22,008 nucleotides of DNA from a virus. Below, piece after piece: positions 21,485-22,008 of the stretch. Made by a program: the position numbers and the translations under genes. The DNA is taken from positions 1 through 22,008 of IMG/VR virus record IMGVR_UViG_3300042483_001107. One strand, 5' to 3'. The first letter of the stretch is position 1. The number at the start of each line of letters is the position of its first letter. Below the pieces are notes generated by a model that did not search any database, was not told where the DNA came from, and saw only the letters and a program-made list of their open reading frames with translations.

Positions 21485-22008
21485 ATGAAAAACATACATT
21501 TAATAGCAACAGATAAACCAAGTAGGTTATCCATTTTAAATAGCGGTAAATTAAACTTTGGTGCAGAAATAATGAGTTCATCTAACTCTAGACCACAAAA
21601 TTTGTACATCACTAATGATGAAGAAATTAAAGAAGGTGATTATAGTTTTTATCCTCCTTTTGGAGTAAGCAAAAATATAATTATTGATGGAGAATTAGTT
21701 TTTCACATAGAAGCTAAAAATGGTAAAGGATTTTTTACTCAAAGAACTTATCAAACTTTAGACAGAAATAAAAAAATAATCCTAACAACAGACCAAGAGT
21801 TAATCAAAGATTGTGTACAACCTATTGATGATGAGTTTTTAGAATGGTTTGTAGAGAATCCAAGTTGTGAGGAGGTTGAGATAGAAAATTGGTACAACAA
21901 ATACTTATCTTGTTGTAGGTCAAAAGAAGAGTGTTATTGTAATAAAAAAAGAATCATTATTCCACAAGAAGAACATCCTAATCAGATTAAGTGTTATTGT
22001 GGTCATAC
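21485..22008 (+). CDS. partial conserved Bacteroidetes-phage protein of unknown function (3' end outside window)
   Basis: At least 174 residues from the ATG at 21485 to the window edge without a stop. The sequence reads MKNIHLIATDKPSRLSILNS, then PQNLYITNDEEIKEGDYSFY, KKIILTTDQELIKDCVQPID and DEFLEWFVENPSCEEVEIEN. I recognise this as a widespread uncharacterised family in Bacteroidetes phages and their hosts, built of these same blocks. The C-terminal part is cysteine-rich (YLSCCRSKEECYCNKKR, then KCYCGH) and may bind zinc. Base composition is visibly richer in A and T than the rest of the window, with mostly TTA, AGA and AAA codons, suggesting a separate origin. It has its own TATAAT promoter motif. 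Confidence 0.85.
   Translation, partial: MKNIHLIATDKPSRLSILNSGKLNFGAEIMSSSNSRPQNLYITNDEEIKEGDYSFYPPFGVSKNIIIDGELVFHIEAKNGKGFFTQRTYQTLDRNKKIILTTDQELIKDCVQPIDDEFLEWFVENPSCEEVEIENWYNKYLSCCRSKEECYCNKKRIIIPQEEHPNQIKCYCGH

Noticed and set aside
1-22008. CRISPR array, tRNA, rRNA, insertion sequence or retroelement
   Set aside because: No regularly spaced repeats, tRNA-like cloverleafs, transposase or reverse transcriptase motifs were found on either strand.

Overview
The window reads as a stretch of a large tailed-phage genome, most likely a T4-like contractile-tailed phage infecting a Bacteroidetes (Flavobacteriia-type) host. Phage signs are tightly packed genes with 1-17 base overlaps, a baseplate-like gene with a Zn-ribbon pattern, a run of large unrecognised virion-like proteins, and a block of phage DNA-metabolism genes (ATP-dependent ligase, guanylate kinase-like enzyme, OB-fold protein, DEDD exonuclease, UV-damage endonuclease). 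Bacteroidetes signs are an OB-fold protein resembling DUF3127, a DUF4494-like protein, a bS21 of the Bacteroidetes type, almost no Shine-Dalgarno sequences with A-rich leaders instead, and a final partial gene from a family I associate with Bacteroidetes phages.

Layout. Positions 1-5899 hold tail/baseplate-like genes: the end of an unknown gene, a T4 gp26-like gene overlapped by a small non-AUG ORF, a Ser/Thr-rich protein, a small coiled-coil protein, a membrane-anchored protein and a 686-residue protein. Positions 5900-7865 hold three tandem late-promoter-like motifs and a 512-residue protein. That protein ends on a run of nine A residues, from which a -1 shift would add an SH3/KOW-like tail. 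Positions 7866-10159 form a cassette with its own TATAATA-type promoter: FkbM methyltransferase, MBD4-like DNA glycosylase and a glycosyltransferase-like protein. Positions 10173-14435 hold three virion-like proteins, two of which carry V-N-E/A motifs that look like prohead-protease sites. Ribosomal protein bS21 and a Nudix hydrolase with a capsid-targeting-like N terminus follow, then an acidic protein and a clear terminator at 15785-15806. Positions 15811-20751 are the DNA repair and replication operon plus small genes. A bidirectional terminator at 20752-20776 faces two minus-strand genes (20779-21447). A visibly AT-richer plus-strand gene starts at 21485 and runs off the window.

Two promoter-like motif classes appear. 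ATAAATAA, close to the T4 late consensus TATAAATA, sits in front of virion-like genes on both strands. TTTAGTATAATA(ACC) sits in front of enzyme and small genes, in several cases so close to the ATG that the mRNA would be nearly leaderless. A plausible reading is that the enzyme operons are expressed early or middle and the virion genes late, with bS21 possibly adjusting host ribosomes.

No gene-free stretch exceeds 300 bases. No tRNA, rRNA, CRISPR array or insertion sequence was seen. All family names come from motif recognition by eye; no database search was run.
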